Origin: UBA6049 sp965662345 | GTDB taxonomy: Bacteria > Bacteroidota > Bacteroidia > Flavobacteriales_G > Salibacteraceae | NCBI GenBank assembly: GCA_965662345.1 | Contig: CBFIHE010000002.1 | Span: 119,558 to 183,557, forward strand | Reading direction: 5' to 3' | DNA length: 64,000 nt | Shown: piece by piece, positions 34,862 through 43,146 of the stretch | Position numbering within the stretch: the stretch's first letter is position 1 | Layout: the number at the start of each line of letters is the position of its first letter | Notes under the pieces: model-generated | Database searches by the model: none | What the model was told of the DNA's origin: nothing | Seen by the model: only the letters and a program-made list of their open reading frames with translations | Made by a program: the position numbers and the translations under genes

Positions 34862-35659
34862 TTAGTTGCCTATCCACGAGTAAACCAAGCCAAGGGGCAA
34901 AATTTCAAGGCTGCAAAGGTACAAAATAATGTAAACCGCAGAAAAGTTTGATTGAGTAACACCCAAAACAAGAAGTTTTGCTAGCCTTACTACAAAAGCC
35001 AAAATGAACATCCCTGTTGTTAAAGCAATGAACACCGTGGCGCTGAGAATATTGCTATACGCATATAGTAAGGTTAGTGGAAATAGGATTAAGGCCAATA
35101 CTTGACTGAATAAAAAGGAGTTAAACAGGTAAACACCTGAAAAGTCATTTCTAGTAAGTAGCACGTTTGTAATCACTACTGCTAGGCTTTTGAGTATGAA
35201 AACGGCTGCTACACCAAAGAACATCCATAAAAAACGAATAAATGGAGACTCTTGTGTGAGTCCAAAAAGATCAATAAACCATGGAAGCTGCCAAAGAGAA
35301 AGGCCGATTATGACAAAACTAGTGAAGAGTAACCACACATTCACATCACTCCGCAAAAAACCTTCATCTCGTATCCATTGGTCTACAAATCGATGACTAA
35401 AAAAGCTTTCTGATAGTTTAGCTATGCGCTTTGCACTTGTTGTGCGTAACCAGGCCCAAACCAGCACTACACCAATCAACACCCAAAACACAAAATCATT
35501 CACATGATTCTTAGTAACAGGGTTAAATGGCATAATAGGTGATGGCGTATACTCTTCAGTATGAAAGGGCAGTTTACCTAGCTCAGACGGATTAAACGCA
35601 TCAGCATTGGCCTGGGCTGGGAATTGAGTAACATAATTTACGCCTGTAGAATCTTGCAC
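34862..35659 (-). CDS. DUF4271 membrane protein
   Basis: 265 residues from GTG 35659. A polar N-terminus of about 50 residues is followed by six or seven transmembrane helices ('FVFWVLIGVVLVWAWL', 'FLWMFFGVAAVFILKSLAVVI', 'VYIILYLCSLEILPLGLV'). The C-terminal 'YLCSLEILPL' is typical of this Bacteroidota family next to hemD. Function unknown. The GTG is 4 bases from a good -7 box, so the mRNA may be leaderless; a later start cannot be excluded. Confidence 0.75.
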   Translation of the reverse strand: MQDSTGVNYVTQFPAQANADAFNPSELGKLPFHTEEYTPSPIMPFNPVTKNHVNDFVFWVLIGVVLVWAWLRTTSAKRIAKLSESFFSHRFVDQWIRDEGFLRSDVNVWLLFTSFVIIGLSLWQLPWFIDLFGLTQESPFIRFLWMFFGVAAVFILKSLAVVITNVLLTRNDFSGVYLFNSFLFSQVLALILFPLTLLYAYSNILSATVFIALTTGMFILAFVVRLAKLLVLGVTQSNFSAVYIILYLCSLEILPLGLVYSWIGN

Positions 35660-35663
35660 TGAA

Positions 35664-35698
35664 CAAATGTAACCGAGTAAATTATTACTACGAACAAA
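35664..35698 (-). promoter_or_regulatory. Promoter of DUF4271-hemD
   Basis: Minus strand: TTTG (35695-35698) and TACATTTG (35664-35671), 23 bases apart, match the Bacteroidota -33/-7 pair. The -7 box ends 4 bases before the GTG at 35659. Confidence 0.55.
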
Positions 35699-35703
35699 TA
35701 CGC

Positions 35704-35732
35704 TTGCAAAATGCTCTATTTATCTAGCTTTG
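35704..35732 (+). promoter_or_regulatory. Promoter of the glutaryl-CoA dehydrogenase gene
   Basis: TTG at 35704-35706 and TAGCTTTG at 35725-35732 with an 18-base spacer; a textbook Bacteroidota promoter 22 bases before the ATG at 35755. It is back to back with the DUF4271 promoter. Confidence 0.7.
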
Positions 35733-35754
35733 ACCCAAGGAAAAAAAGAGAACA

Positions 35755-36930
35755 ATGGCAGATAGATTTGAAGCACACGACTACCTTTTGTTAGATGAAT
35801 TCTTAACGGAAGAGCAAAAGCTTATGCGCGACTCACTTCGTGCTTGGCTCAAAAAAGAAGTTTCCCCAATTATTGAGGATTATTATGAAAAGGCTCAATT
35901 CCCTACTCAAATTGTACAAGGGTTGGCAGACCATGGATGTTTTGGCCCTTATATCCCACAGGAATACGGAGGAGCAGGAGTAGATCAAATTACTTACGGA
36001 TTACTAATGCAAGAACTAGAGCGAGTTGATTCTGGTGTTCGTTCTACTTCTTCTGTTCAATCTTCATTGGTGATGTACCCCATTTGGAAGTACGGGTCAG
36101 AGGAACAGAAACAAAAGTTCCTACCTAAGTTAGCTTCTGGAGAAATGATTGGCTGTTTTGGACTAACGGAACCAGATCATGGCTCTAATCCAGGAGGTAT
36201 GATTACCAACTTTAAAGATATGGGTGACCATTATCTTCTAAACGGTGCTAAAATGTGGATCTCAAATGCACCCATTGCTGGAGTAGCTGTAGTGTGGGCT
36301 AAAAATGAAGAGGGAAGAATCCACGGCTTACTAGTTGAAGAGGGTATGGAAGGTTTCTCAGCTCCAGAGATGCATGGTAAACATTCATTGAGAGCCTCAA
36401 TAACTGGTGAGTTGATATTTGATAATGTAAAAGTTCCTAAAGAGAATTTACTTCCAGGAAGAAGCGGACTAGGTGCTCCTCTTTCATGTTTGGATAGCGC
36501 TCGTTATGGTATTGCATGGGGGGCCATTGGTGCTGCTATGGATTGCTATGATAGCGCTTTACGATACAGTAAGGAAAGGATACAATTTGGTAAACCTATT
36601 GCAGGTTTCCAGCTAACGCAAAAGAAATTGGCAGAAATGATCACTGAAATATCCAAGGCGCAAGCTTTAACACTTCGCGTTGGTCAGCTCAGAAATGAAG
36701 GAAGGGCAACATCGGCACAAATCTCAATGGCCAAAAGAAACAACGTTGATATGGCATTGAAGGTAGCTCGGGAAGCACGTCAAATTCATGGAGGGATGGG
36801 TATAACTAGCGAATATCCTATTATGCGCCACATGGCGAATTTAGAATCTGTAGTTACTTACGAAGGAACCCATGATATTCACTTGTTAATTACTGGTTTG
36901 GATGTTACTGGACTTAATGCCTTTGTATAA
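35755..36930 (+). CDS. Acyl-CoA dehydrogenase, glutaryl-CoA dehydrogenase type
   Basis: FAD enzyme oxidising and decarboxylating glutaryl-CoA to crotonyl-CoA in Lys/Trp degradation. 391 residues. Motifs: 'GCFGLTEPDHGSNPGGM', 'NGAKMWISNAPIAGVAVVWAKN', 'RYGIAWGAIGAAMDCYDSALRYSKERIQFGKPIAGFQL' and 'ARQIHGGMGITSEYPIMRHMANLESVVTYEGTHDIHLL', with the catalytic Glu in YEGT near residue 370. The combination 'RYGIAWG..GAA' and the position of that Glu fit glutaryl-CoA dehydrogenase over other acyl-CoA dehydrogenases. It is monocistronic with its own promoter and terminator. Confidence 0.88.
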   Translation: MADRFEAHDYLLLDEFLTEEQKLMRDSLRAWLKKEVSPIIEDYYEKAQFPTQIVQGLADHGCFGPYIPQEYGGAGVDQITYGLLMQELERVDSGVRSTSSVQSSLVMYPIWKYGSEEQKQKFLPKLASGEMIGCFGLTEPDHGSNPGGMITNFKDMGDHYLLNGAKMWISNAPIAGVAVVWAKNEEGRIHGLLVEEGMEGFSAPEMHGKHSLRASITGELIFDNVKVPKENLLPGRSGLGAPLSCLDSARYGIAWGAIGAAMDCYDSALRYSKERIQFGKPIAGFQLTQKKLAEMITEISKAQALTLRVGQLRNEGRATSAQISMAKRNNVDMALKVAREARQIHGGMGITSEYPIMRHMANLESVVTYEGTHDIHLLITGLDVTGLNAFV

Positions 36931-36953
36931 GCATTAAGCGTTCAAGAAATAAA

Positions 36954-36978
36954 AAAGCCGAGGTGTCGCCTCGGCTTT
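36954..36978. terminator. Bidirectional intrinsic terminator
   Basis: Perfect 10-bp stem AAAGCCGAGG/CCTCGGCTTT with a 5-base loop, A-tract on one side and T on the other. It serves the dehydrogenase gene (plus) and the polyprenyl synthase/small ORF unit (minus). Confidence 0.85.
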
Positions 36979-37091
36979 TACTTTTTTAGCTCGTGTTTAA
37001 CACGAGTAAACTCGATTTGAATCTCTGCTATAAGCTTACCTATTACCACAAGTGAAATCAACCCTACCACCGTTAAAAAAATCTGAACCAT
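36978..37091 (-). CDS. Putative 37-residue small membrane protein
   Basis: A 38-codon frame starting MVQIFLTVVGLISLVVIGKL and ending in a charged helix (...EFTRVKHELKK). It has one transmembrane helix (about 3-24) and an amphipathic basic tail, a normal design for a bacterial small membrane protein. It begins 5 bases after the polyprenyl synthase stop and its TAA lies at the base of the terminator stem, so it would be the last gene of that operon. Coding status is inferred from layout and hydrophobicity only. Confidence 0.5.
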   Translation of the reverse strand: MVQIFLTVVGLISLVVIGKLIAEIQIEFTRVKHELKK

Positions 37092-37096
37092 AAGTC

Positions 37097-38071
37097 TTAC
37101 TTTTTACGATTAACGGTGTAATCAACCAATTGTTCTAATGCGTGAGCAGCATCGTTTTGTGGAAATTCAGCCAGTATACTCTTTGCCTCAGCAATATATT
37201 CATTCATGCGATTCACAGAGTATTCAATACCTCCACTGGACAGTACAAAATCAATTACTTCCTGAACAGATCGCTTGTCTTCATTCTTGTTCTTAACCAA
37301 GTTTACTATTCGCTTTCGCTGGCTCTTGGAAGCTTGGTTTAAAGCATATATGAGCGGCAGTGTGGTCTTCTTTTCTTTAATATCTATGCCTGTTGGTTTA
37401 CCTATATTCTTGCCTGAGCCATAATCGAATAAGTCATCTTTGATTTGAAATGCGATACCTACTTTCTCTCCAAACAATCTTGCGCGCTCAACAACTTCTT
37501 TGTCTTGCCCTGTGCTTGCTGCTCCAGTAGCGCAACACGCTGCAATGAGTGTAGCTGTTTTCTGCCTTATAATATCAAAATAAATTTCCTCATCTATATT
37601 GAGTTTGCGGGTTTTCTCTATCTGTAATAGTTCTCCTTCACTCATTTCTCGTACCGCTTGACTCACTATTCTTAAAAAGTCAAACTCACCTTTCTCTACG
37701 CTTAATAAAAGCCCTCTAGAAAGCAAATAATCACCTACCAAAACGGCTATTTTATTTTTCCAAAGTGCGTTTAATGAGAAGAAACCTCTGCGCTGATAAG
37801 CATCGTCAACTACATCATCATGGACTAAAGTTGCAGTATGCAATAATTCAATAAGAGCCGCTGCGTTGTGTGTAGATTCATTAACCCCACCAAACATTCT
37901 AGCTGTGAGAAAAACGAATAGCGGTCGCATTTGCTTGCCCTTTCGCTTTACTATGTAGTGGGTAATCTTGTCTAGCAGTGCCACATGGCTTTTCATGGAT
38001 TGCCGAAACTTCTTTTCGAACAATTCCATTTCTAGCGCTACTGGCGCCTTTATTTGATTTACTGCTGACAT
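37097..38071 (-). CDS. Polyprenyl diphosphate synthase (long-chain, menaquinone side chain)
   Basis: Makes an all-trans polyprenyl diphosphate by repeated IPP addition. 324 residues. Both aspartate-rich motifs are present: 'LLHTATLVHDDVVDDAYQRRG' (first) and 'GIAFQIKDDLFDYG' (second). 'GKQMRPLFVFL' is the IPP-binding stretch. The first motif with 'TATLVHDDVVDDA' resembles octaprenyl/heptaprenyl synthases, so a quinone side chain is likely. One of two such enzymes in the window (see 52052). Confidence 0.88.
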   Translation of the reverse strand: MSAVNQIKAPVALEMELFEKKFRQSMKSHVALLDKITHYIVKRKGKQMRPLFVFLTARMFGGVNESTHNAAALIELLHTATLVHDDVVDDAYQRRGFFSLNALWKNKIAVLVGDYLLSRGLLLSVEKGEFDFLRIVSQAVREMSEGELLQIEKTRKLNIDEEIYFDIIRQKTATLIAACCATGAASTGQDKEVVERARLFGEKVGIAFQIKDDLFDYGSGKNIGKPTGIDIKEKKTTLPLIYALNQASKSQRKRIVNLVKNKNEDKRSVQEVIDFVLSSGGIEYSVNRMNEYIAEAKSILAEFPQNDAAHALEQLVDYTVNRKK

Positions 38072-38131
38072 TGATTGTATAACAAATATAGTTGTACAGG
38101 TCTAACAAATTACTTTCAAGTAAGTTGCGAT

Positions 38132-39193
38132 TTAGATAGGGTTAGCAACCTTATTCTTATTGGCCAGCTGCCCGCATGCCGCATCTATGTCTTTACCGCG
38201 TGATCTTCGAATATTTACTTGAATACCTGCACGCTCTAAAGTAGCTGCAAAGGAATCGACCCGCTCAATGGGCGAGCGTTCAAACTCACCACCGTCTATT
38301 GGGTTGTATTCTATGATGTTCACTTTTGCAGGCACCCTTCTGCAGAACTTTATCAAATCTTTGGCATCCTCTCTAGAATCGTTGAAATCTTTGAAAATGA
38401 TGTACTCGTAAGTGATAGTACCTTTGGTTTTGGCTAAATAGTACTTTAATGCTTCTGCCAACGCATCTAGAGAATTAGACTTATTTATTGGCATAATTTG
38501 ATCCCTCTTCTCATCTGTTGCCGCGTGAAGAGAAAGAGCCAAATTAAATTTTACTTCATCGTCTCCTAGCTTTTTGATAAACCGCGCTATACCTGCCGTA
38601 GACACTGTAATTCGCTTAGGCGACATTCCTAACCCTTCTGGAGAAGTGATTTTTTCTACAGACTCCAACAATCCCTTGTAGTTCATGAGTGGTTCACCCA
38701 TACCCATGTAAACGATATTCGTTAGTGGCTTTCCATATTTTTCATTTGCCTGGTTGGCGATGGAAGCTACCTGATCGTAGATTTCAGCACCATCTAGGTT
38801 TCGTAGGCGATCTAATTTTCCCGTAGCGCAAAAAGCACAGCTCAAACTACATCCTACCTGCGAGGAAATGCAAGCAGTCATTCGTTTTGGTGTGGGAATA
38901 AGAACACCTTCAACAACATGAGCATCAGCCAGTTCAAAAGCAGTTTTAATAGTAAGGTCTTCGCTTACTTGCTCCTCTGCAATGGATACTGCATTTATAA
39001 CATAGTTTGACTTCAAAAATGAACGAAACTGCTTAGATAGGTTGGTCATTTCATCAAAAGTGGTAGCGCTTTTCTGCCATAGCCACTCATAGACTTGTTT
39101 CGCTCTAAAAGCCTTTTCTCCCGATGCTACGAAGGCTTCCTTCATTTGATCAAGTGATAACTTCCTGATGTCTTTTTTTACCGCTTCGGTCAT
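38132..39193 (-). CDS. rlmN: 23S rRNA/tRNA adenine-C2 methyltransferase RlmN
   Basis: Radical SAM enzyme methylating A2503 of 23S rRNA and A37 of some tRNAs. 353 residues. The cluster motif CxxxCxxC is in 'SSQVGCSLSCAFCATGKLDRLRNL' near residue 115-125; 'NIVYMGMGEPLMNY' and 'ITVSTAGI' follow; the catalytic Cys near the C-terminus is in 'DIDAACGQLANK'. It starts at ATG 39193, 4 bases after a -7 box. Confidence 0.95.
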   Translation of the reverse strand: MTEAVKKDIRKLSLDQMKEAFVASGEKAFRAKQVYEWLWQKSATTFDEMTNLSKQFRSFLKSNYVINAVSIAEEQVSEDLTIKTAFELADAHVVEGVLIPTPKRMTACISSQVGCSLSCAFCATGKLDRLRNLDGAEIYDQVASIANQANEKYGKPLTNIVYMGMGEPLMNYKGLLESVEKITSPEGLGMSPKRITVSTAGIARFIKKLGDDEVKFNLALSLHAATDEKRDQIMPINKSNSLDALAEALKYYLAKTKGTITYEYIIFKDFNDSREDAKDLIKFCRRVPAKVNIIEYNPIDGGEFERSPIERVDSFAATLERAGIQVNIRRSRGKDIDAACGQLANKNKVANPI

Positions 39194-39197
39194 GCTT

Positions 39198-39229
39198 CAA
39201 AAGTAAGTGAAACAAAAAAGGGCAGACAA
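39198..39229 (-). promoter_or_regulatory. Promoter of rlmN, overlapping the queA terminator
   Basis: Minus strand TTG at 39227-39229 and TACTTTTG at 39198-39205 with a 21-base spacer. The -33 element lies in the loop of the queA terminator and the -7 box ends 4 bases before ATG 39193. Confidence 0.6.
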
Positions 39230-39243
39230 TTGCCTACCCCTTT
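39214..39243 (-). terminator. Intrinsic terminator of queA
   Basis: Minus strand GGGTAGGCA pairs with TGTCTGCCC (two G·T wobbles), followed by six T. It lies about 20 bases past the queA stop. Confidence 0.7.
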
Positions 39244-39263
39244 CTTATTGTATTAGATACAGA

Positions 39264-40316
39264 TTAGTCAATAATTAGCATTGCGTCTCCGTATGCTTGG
39301 AATCTATATTTTTCTTTGATAGCCGTTTCATATGCCTCACGAACCAAATCGTATCCACCAAAAGCTGAAACCATCATCAACAAAGTGGACTCTGTATCAT
39401 GAAAATTGGTTACCATAGAATTGGCTATACTAAACTCATGAGGAGGGAAGATAAATTTGTTCGTCCATCCGCTGTATGGCTTCAAATGCCCACCAGTTGA
39501 TACTGAAGTCTCGATTGCACGCATTACGGTTGTACCTACTGCGCAAACTCGCTTCTTTTTAGTAATTGCATCGTTCACTCGTGCTACACATTCATCAGGA
39601 ATCATCATCTCTTCTGAATCCATTTTGTGCTTTGTTAAGTCTTCCACCTCAACAGGACGGAAAGTTCCAAGCCCGGTGTGCAAGGTTAGTTTGGTAAAGT
39701 CTATTCCTTTTAATTCCAAACGCTTCATTAGGTTTCTACTGAAGTGCAATCCACCAGTAGGAGCAGCAACTGCCCCTTCTACCTCTGCAAAGATTGATTG
39801 ATAGCGTTCTTCATCTTCAGGCTCTACTGGTCTAGTAATGTATTTGGGAATTGGAGTTTCTCCTAATTCATATACAGTACGCTTAAAGTCTTCATACGGT
39901 CCGTCAAACAAGAAGCGAAGCGTTCTACCACGTGAAGTTGTATTATCAATTACTTCAGCAACCAAGCTATCATCTTCACCAAAATACAGTTTGTTACCTA
40001 TTCTGATTTTACGTGCTGGATCTACTAAAACATCCCACAATCTGCTCTCTCTATTCAGTTCGCGCAAAAGAAAAACCTCGATACGTGCACCTGTTTTTTC
40101 TTTATTACCATAAAGCCTTGCCGGAAAAACACGTGTATTGTTCAAGATCATCACATCACCGTCATCGAAGTAATCAACAATGTCTTTGAACATCTTGTGC
40201 TCAATCTCTCCAGACTTGCGTTTTACAACCATCATGCGGGCTTCATCACGCTCTTGTGCAGGATGTTGTGCAATTAATTCATCGGGAATGTTAAGCTTAA
40301 ATTGAGAAAGTTTCAT
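39264..40316 (-). CDS. queA: S-adenosylmethionine:tRNA ribosyltransferase-isomerase
   Basis: Transfers and isomerises the ribose of SAM onto preQ1 in tRNA, making epoxyqueuosine. 350 residues. Motifs: 'LPDELIAQHPAQERDEARMMV' type N-terminus (here 'IPDELIAQHPAQERDEARMM'), 'MILNNTRVFPARLYG', 'AAPTGGLHFS', 'LTLHTGLGTFRPVEVEDL' and 'HDTESTLLMMVSAFGG'. It lies in the ftsX-uppP-truB-queA run. A -7-like TATTTTTG on the minus strand (40343-40350) lies 27 bases upstream. Confidence 0.95.
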   Translation of the reverse strand: MKLSQFKLNIPDELIAQHPAQERDEARMMVVKRKSGEIEHKMFKDIVDYFDDGDVMILNNTRVFPARLYGNKEKTGARIEVFLLRELNRESRLWDVLVDPARKIRIGNKLYFGEDDSLVAEVIDNTTSRGRTLRFLFDGPYEDFKRTVYELGETPIPKYITRPVEPEDEERYQSIFAEVEGAVAAPTGGLHFSRNLMKRLELKGIDFTKLTLHTGLGTFRPVEVEDLTKHKMDSEEMMIPDECVARVNDAITKKKRVCAVGTTVMRAIETSVSTGGHLKPYSGWTNKFIFPPHEFSIANSMVTNFHDTESTLLMMVSAFGGYDLVREAYETAIKEKYRFQAYGDAMLIID

Positions 40317-40376
40317 GTAACGGTATCATTTTTTGAGGCCTGCAAAAATAGAAAAATAGATGAGACAGGCTCGGCT

Positions 40377-41099
40377 TTACATTTGAATCTTAGGCAGTTG
40401 ACGAATGTACTCTACCCATTCCTCTACTTGTTTGGCATCGACAATGGAAAAGTTGCCGCTCTGTGTTCTCCTCAAAGAAGATAAATGCCCCCCTACTTGT
40501 AATCTTTGTCCTAAGTCGTGAGCCAACGAACGGATGTATGTTCCTTTGGAGCATTCTACCTCAAATGAATAGCTGTTTTCCGCTTTCCCAGTAATAACGA
40601 AAGAATTAACGCGCACAGATGACTCTCGCATTTTTACTTCAACCCCTGCTCTTGCTAAGTTGTAGGCTGTTTCTCCATCCATCTTTTTTGCGCTGTAGGC
40701 TGGCGGGATTTGTTTGATGTCTCCTAAAAATGAATTCGCTGCGAGTTGAACATCTTCTAAGCTCAAGTTAGATGCGTCTGCCACCTCAATCGGCTCAGTC
40801 TCCAAATCGTAAGAAGGGGTTTTTGAACCTAAAGTTATGATTCCTGTGTAGCGCTTATCATCTGCCTGTATGGTATCAATTCTTTTAGTGGCTTTGCCCG
40901 CACAAACAATCAACAGTCCAGTTGCGAGTGGGTCCAGCGTACCCGCATGACCTACTTTTACTTTTTTTAGGCCAAATGAATGTTTAATTGAGTATCGCAG
41001 TTTATTTACTACGTCAAAACTGGTCCAAGTTAATGGCTTATCCACCAACAGAACTACACCTTCTTTTAGATTGAAACTGGGATGGTCTATCGATATCAT
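40377..41099 (-). CDS. truB: tRNA pseudouridine-55 synthase
   Basis: Forms pseudouridine 55 in the T-loop of tRNA. 240 residues. The catalytic Asp is in 'GHAGTLDPLATGLLIVCAGKATK' near residue 50; 'PSYDLETEP', 'QIPPAYSAKKMDGETAYNLARAG' and 'CSKGTYIRSLAHDLG' follow. It overlaps uppP by one base, so the two are coupled. Confidence 0.95.
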   Translation of the reverse strand: MISIDHPSFNLKEGVVLLVDKPLTWTSFDVVNKLRYSIKHSFGLKKVKVGHAGTLDPLATGLLIVCAGKATKRIDTIQADDKRYTGIITLGSKTPSYDLETEPIEVADASNLSLEDVQLAANSFLGDIKQIPPAYSAKKMDGETAYNLARAGVEVKMRESSVRVNSFVITGKAENSYSFEVECSKGTYIRSLAHDLGQRLQVGGHLSSLRRTQSGNFSIVDAKQVEEWVEYIRQLPKIQM

Positions 41100-41890
41100 T
41101 ATAAACTTAGAACTATACTAATAGCCCCTACTGCAAAGCAGTAGTAACCAAAGTAAGTAAGACGGCTTTTCTTAACCAACGAAATCATCCAGGTACAGGC
41201 AACTAACCCCGTAAGAAAAGCAGCTGCAAACCCAGCAGCTAGAGCTAAAGGATTATCTGCTTGACCTGTTGTAAAAGCTCCATCTAAGATGTCTTTCGCC
41301 ATTTTTCCCATAATCAAGGGAACCACCATAAGAAAAGAGAAGCGAGCCGCTTCTGTCTTATCAATTCCCAACAATACGGAGGTAGATATAGTAGCCCCAC
41401 TTCTGGAGATACCAGGCAAAATGGCAATTGCTTGGGCAATACCTATAATTGCAGCGTTAAAGACAGTAACCTTCCTATCCGTTTCTTTGGCCTTATCGGC
41501 TAAAAACAAGAGAAGCCCTGTAACGCCCAACATTGCTCCAACGAGCATTATTTGACCACTAAAAAGACTCTCAATTTCATCGTTGAACAGCACACCAATT
41601 ATGGCAGCAGGAATCATTGAAATGACAATCTTTAAACTGAACCAGAATTCATCATTATTCTTGAAAGCAAATAGTCCTTTAAAAATATCGGCAACTTCTT
41701 TTCGGTAGACTACCACTGTACTTAGAGCAGTAGCAGCATGCACCAACACGGTGAACCGCATACTTTCTTCAGGCACGCTGTTATCGCCAAACAGTGATTT
41801 AGCCAATTCTAAATGACCGCTACTACTTACGGGCAAAAACTCTGTGAGTCCTTGAATAATCCCCAGCACAATGGCCTGCAAAATACCCAT
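41099..41890 (-). CDS. uppP: Undecaprenyl-diphosphatase (BacA/UppP)
   Basis: Recycles the C55 lipid carrier by removing one phosphate; gives bacitracin tolerance. 263 residues with about eight membrane segments. Active-site motifs 'GLTEFLPVSSSGHLELAKSLFG' near the N-terminus and 'AILPGISRSGATISTSVLLG' near residue 155-175. It is placed between DUF3098 and truB, the usual Bacteroidota order. Confidence 0.95.
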   Translation of the reverse strand: MGILQAIVLGIIQGLTEFLPVSSSGHLELAKSLFGDNSVPEESMRFTVLVHAATALSTVVVYRKEVADIFKGLFAFKNNDEFWFSLKIVISMIPAAIIGVLFNDEIESLFSGQIMLVGAMLGVTGLLLFLADKAKETDRKVTVFNAAIIGIAQAIAILPGISRSGATISTSVLLGIDKTEAARFSFLMVVPLIMGKMAKDILDGAFTTGQADNPLALAAGFAAAFLTGLVACTWMISLVKKSRLTYFGYYCFAVGAISIVLSL

Positions 41891-41899
41891 GAGAGTGTA

Positions 41900-42145
41900 T
41901 TAATGCGCCTTTTTCATAATGGCATAAAAAACCAATGCATAACCTGAGCAAACCACTATTGGAGCTAAAGTCCATCTTCTGAAAGAAAAGATAGCATCGC
42001 TGTAAACAGAAGGGTCTTCTGAACCGCCACCAGACATTAGAAAAAAACCAATAACAACCATTAAGGCTCCTGCCCCCATGAGGATATAATTCATTTTGGC
42101 AAAGGCCAACTTATCGCTTCCAGTTTCTGTGTTCGTTTCTTTCAT
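41900..42145 (-). CDS. DUF3098 small membrane protein
   Basis: 81 residues with two transmembrane helices ('MNYILMGAGALMVVIGFFLMSGG' and 'TLAPIVVCSGYALVFYAIM'). The loop 'YSDAIFSFRRWTLAP' between them is the family hallmark. It lies 2 bases after ftsX and 9 before uppP, the conserved setting of this family. Function unknown; a link to division or the lipid carrier is only suggested by position. Confidence 0.85.
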   Translation of the reverse strand: MKETNTETGSDKLAFAKMNYILMGAGALMVVIGFFLMSGGGSEDPSVYSDAIFSFRRWTLAPIVVCSGYALVFYAIMKKAH

Positions 42146-42147
42146 AA

Positions 42148-43026
42148 CTAACGCATGTAAAGTTGATTAGTCCGTAATCTTAGATATCTGCGCACAGCTA
42201 GAGATGTACTCAGCCAACTTATTACAATGCCTAAGATGATGACCAAGGCAAACAAAGATGCAAATAATTCAACGTCATTTGCGTCAAAGATTTCAGGTGC
42301 CTTTAATCTGGCATAATAAATAACCCCTGAAAGTAAAATAAGGGCAATGAGAGCTCCATATAAACCATGTGAAACACCTCTTCTAACAAATGGTTTTCTA
42401 ATAAATCCTTGAGTTGCCCCAACCAATTGCATACTCCTGATAATGAATCGTTTGCTATAAATAGCCAAGCGAATGGTAGAGTTTATAAGTGCTATAGATA
42501 CTATCAATAACAAGAGAGCAAAACCACCAAGTAGAATGGATATCTTTCGAACATTCTCATTAACAAAGCTTAACAAATCTCTTTGATAAACCACCTCCTT
42601 AACCTTTGGGTTCAGAAGCAACAGCTGTTCAATTCCAGCAACGCTGTCTGGATTAGCAAAGTCTGCATTTAAATAAATATCAATACTTGTGGATAGCGGG
42701 TTGTATCCCAAAAACTCCACAAAATCCTCACCCAACTCTTCTCTAAGGCGAACTGCTGCGGTTTCTTTATCTACGTAATCTGTTTTCTTGGTGTACTGGG
42801 CGGCATCTAAACTTTTTTGTAGTCGCTTGATATCTGCCTCATTTACGCTGTCTTTGATATATACGGTTACCGCTATATTCTCTTTCACATATGTACTGAG
42901 CTTTTTAGCTTGAAGCAAAATCAAACCAACCATACCCAGCATAAACAATACCAAGCTAATGCTCACTACAACTGAAAAGTATGAAGTAGAAAGCCTTCTT
43001 CGCTCAAATTTATTAGAGTTAGCCAC
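42148..43026 (-). CDS. ftsX: Cell division protein FtsX
   Basis: Permease-like partner of FtsE that activates septal peptidoglycan hydrolases. About 292 residues from GTG 43026, giving 'ANSNKFERRRLSTSYFSVVVSISLVLFMLGMVGL', the normal family start; the frame continues to a TTG at 43077 but the extra residues have no match. Four transmembrane helices (about 22-45 and three near 160-290) flank an extracytoplasmic domain ('VTVYIKDSVNEADIKRLQ'). ftsE is not in the window. Confidence 0.9.
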   Translation of the reverse strand: MANSNKFERRRLSTSYFSVVVSISLVLFMLGMVGLILLQAKKLSTYVKENIAVTVYIKDSVNEADIKRLQKSLDAAQYTKKTDYVDKETAAVRLREELGEDFVEFLGYNPLSTSIDIYLNADFANPDSVAGIEQLLLLNPKVKEVVYQRDLLSFVNENVRKISILLGGFALLLLIVSIALINSTIRLAIYSKRFIIRSMQLVGATQGFIRKPFVRRGVSHGLYGALIALILLSGVIYYARLKAPEIFDANDVELFASLFALVIILGIVISWLSTSLAVRRYLRLRTNQLYMR

Positions 43027-43146
43027 TTTGTTTTTGTGTTTTAGAGAGGCCGCTAAAGTATAAAAAAAGGTGGTCAAGATTGGTTAACAACATACAGACT
43101 CATCGGGTCTAAAATGGTTAATTTCGCGACTCCCAAAATAAGATTC

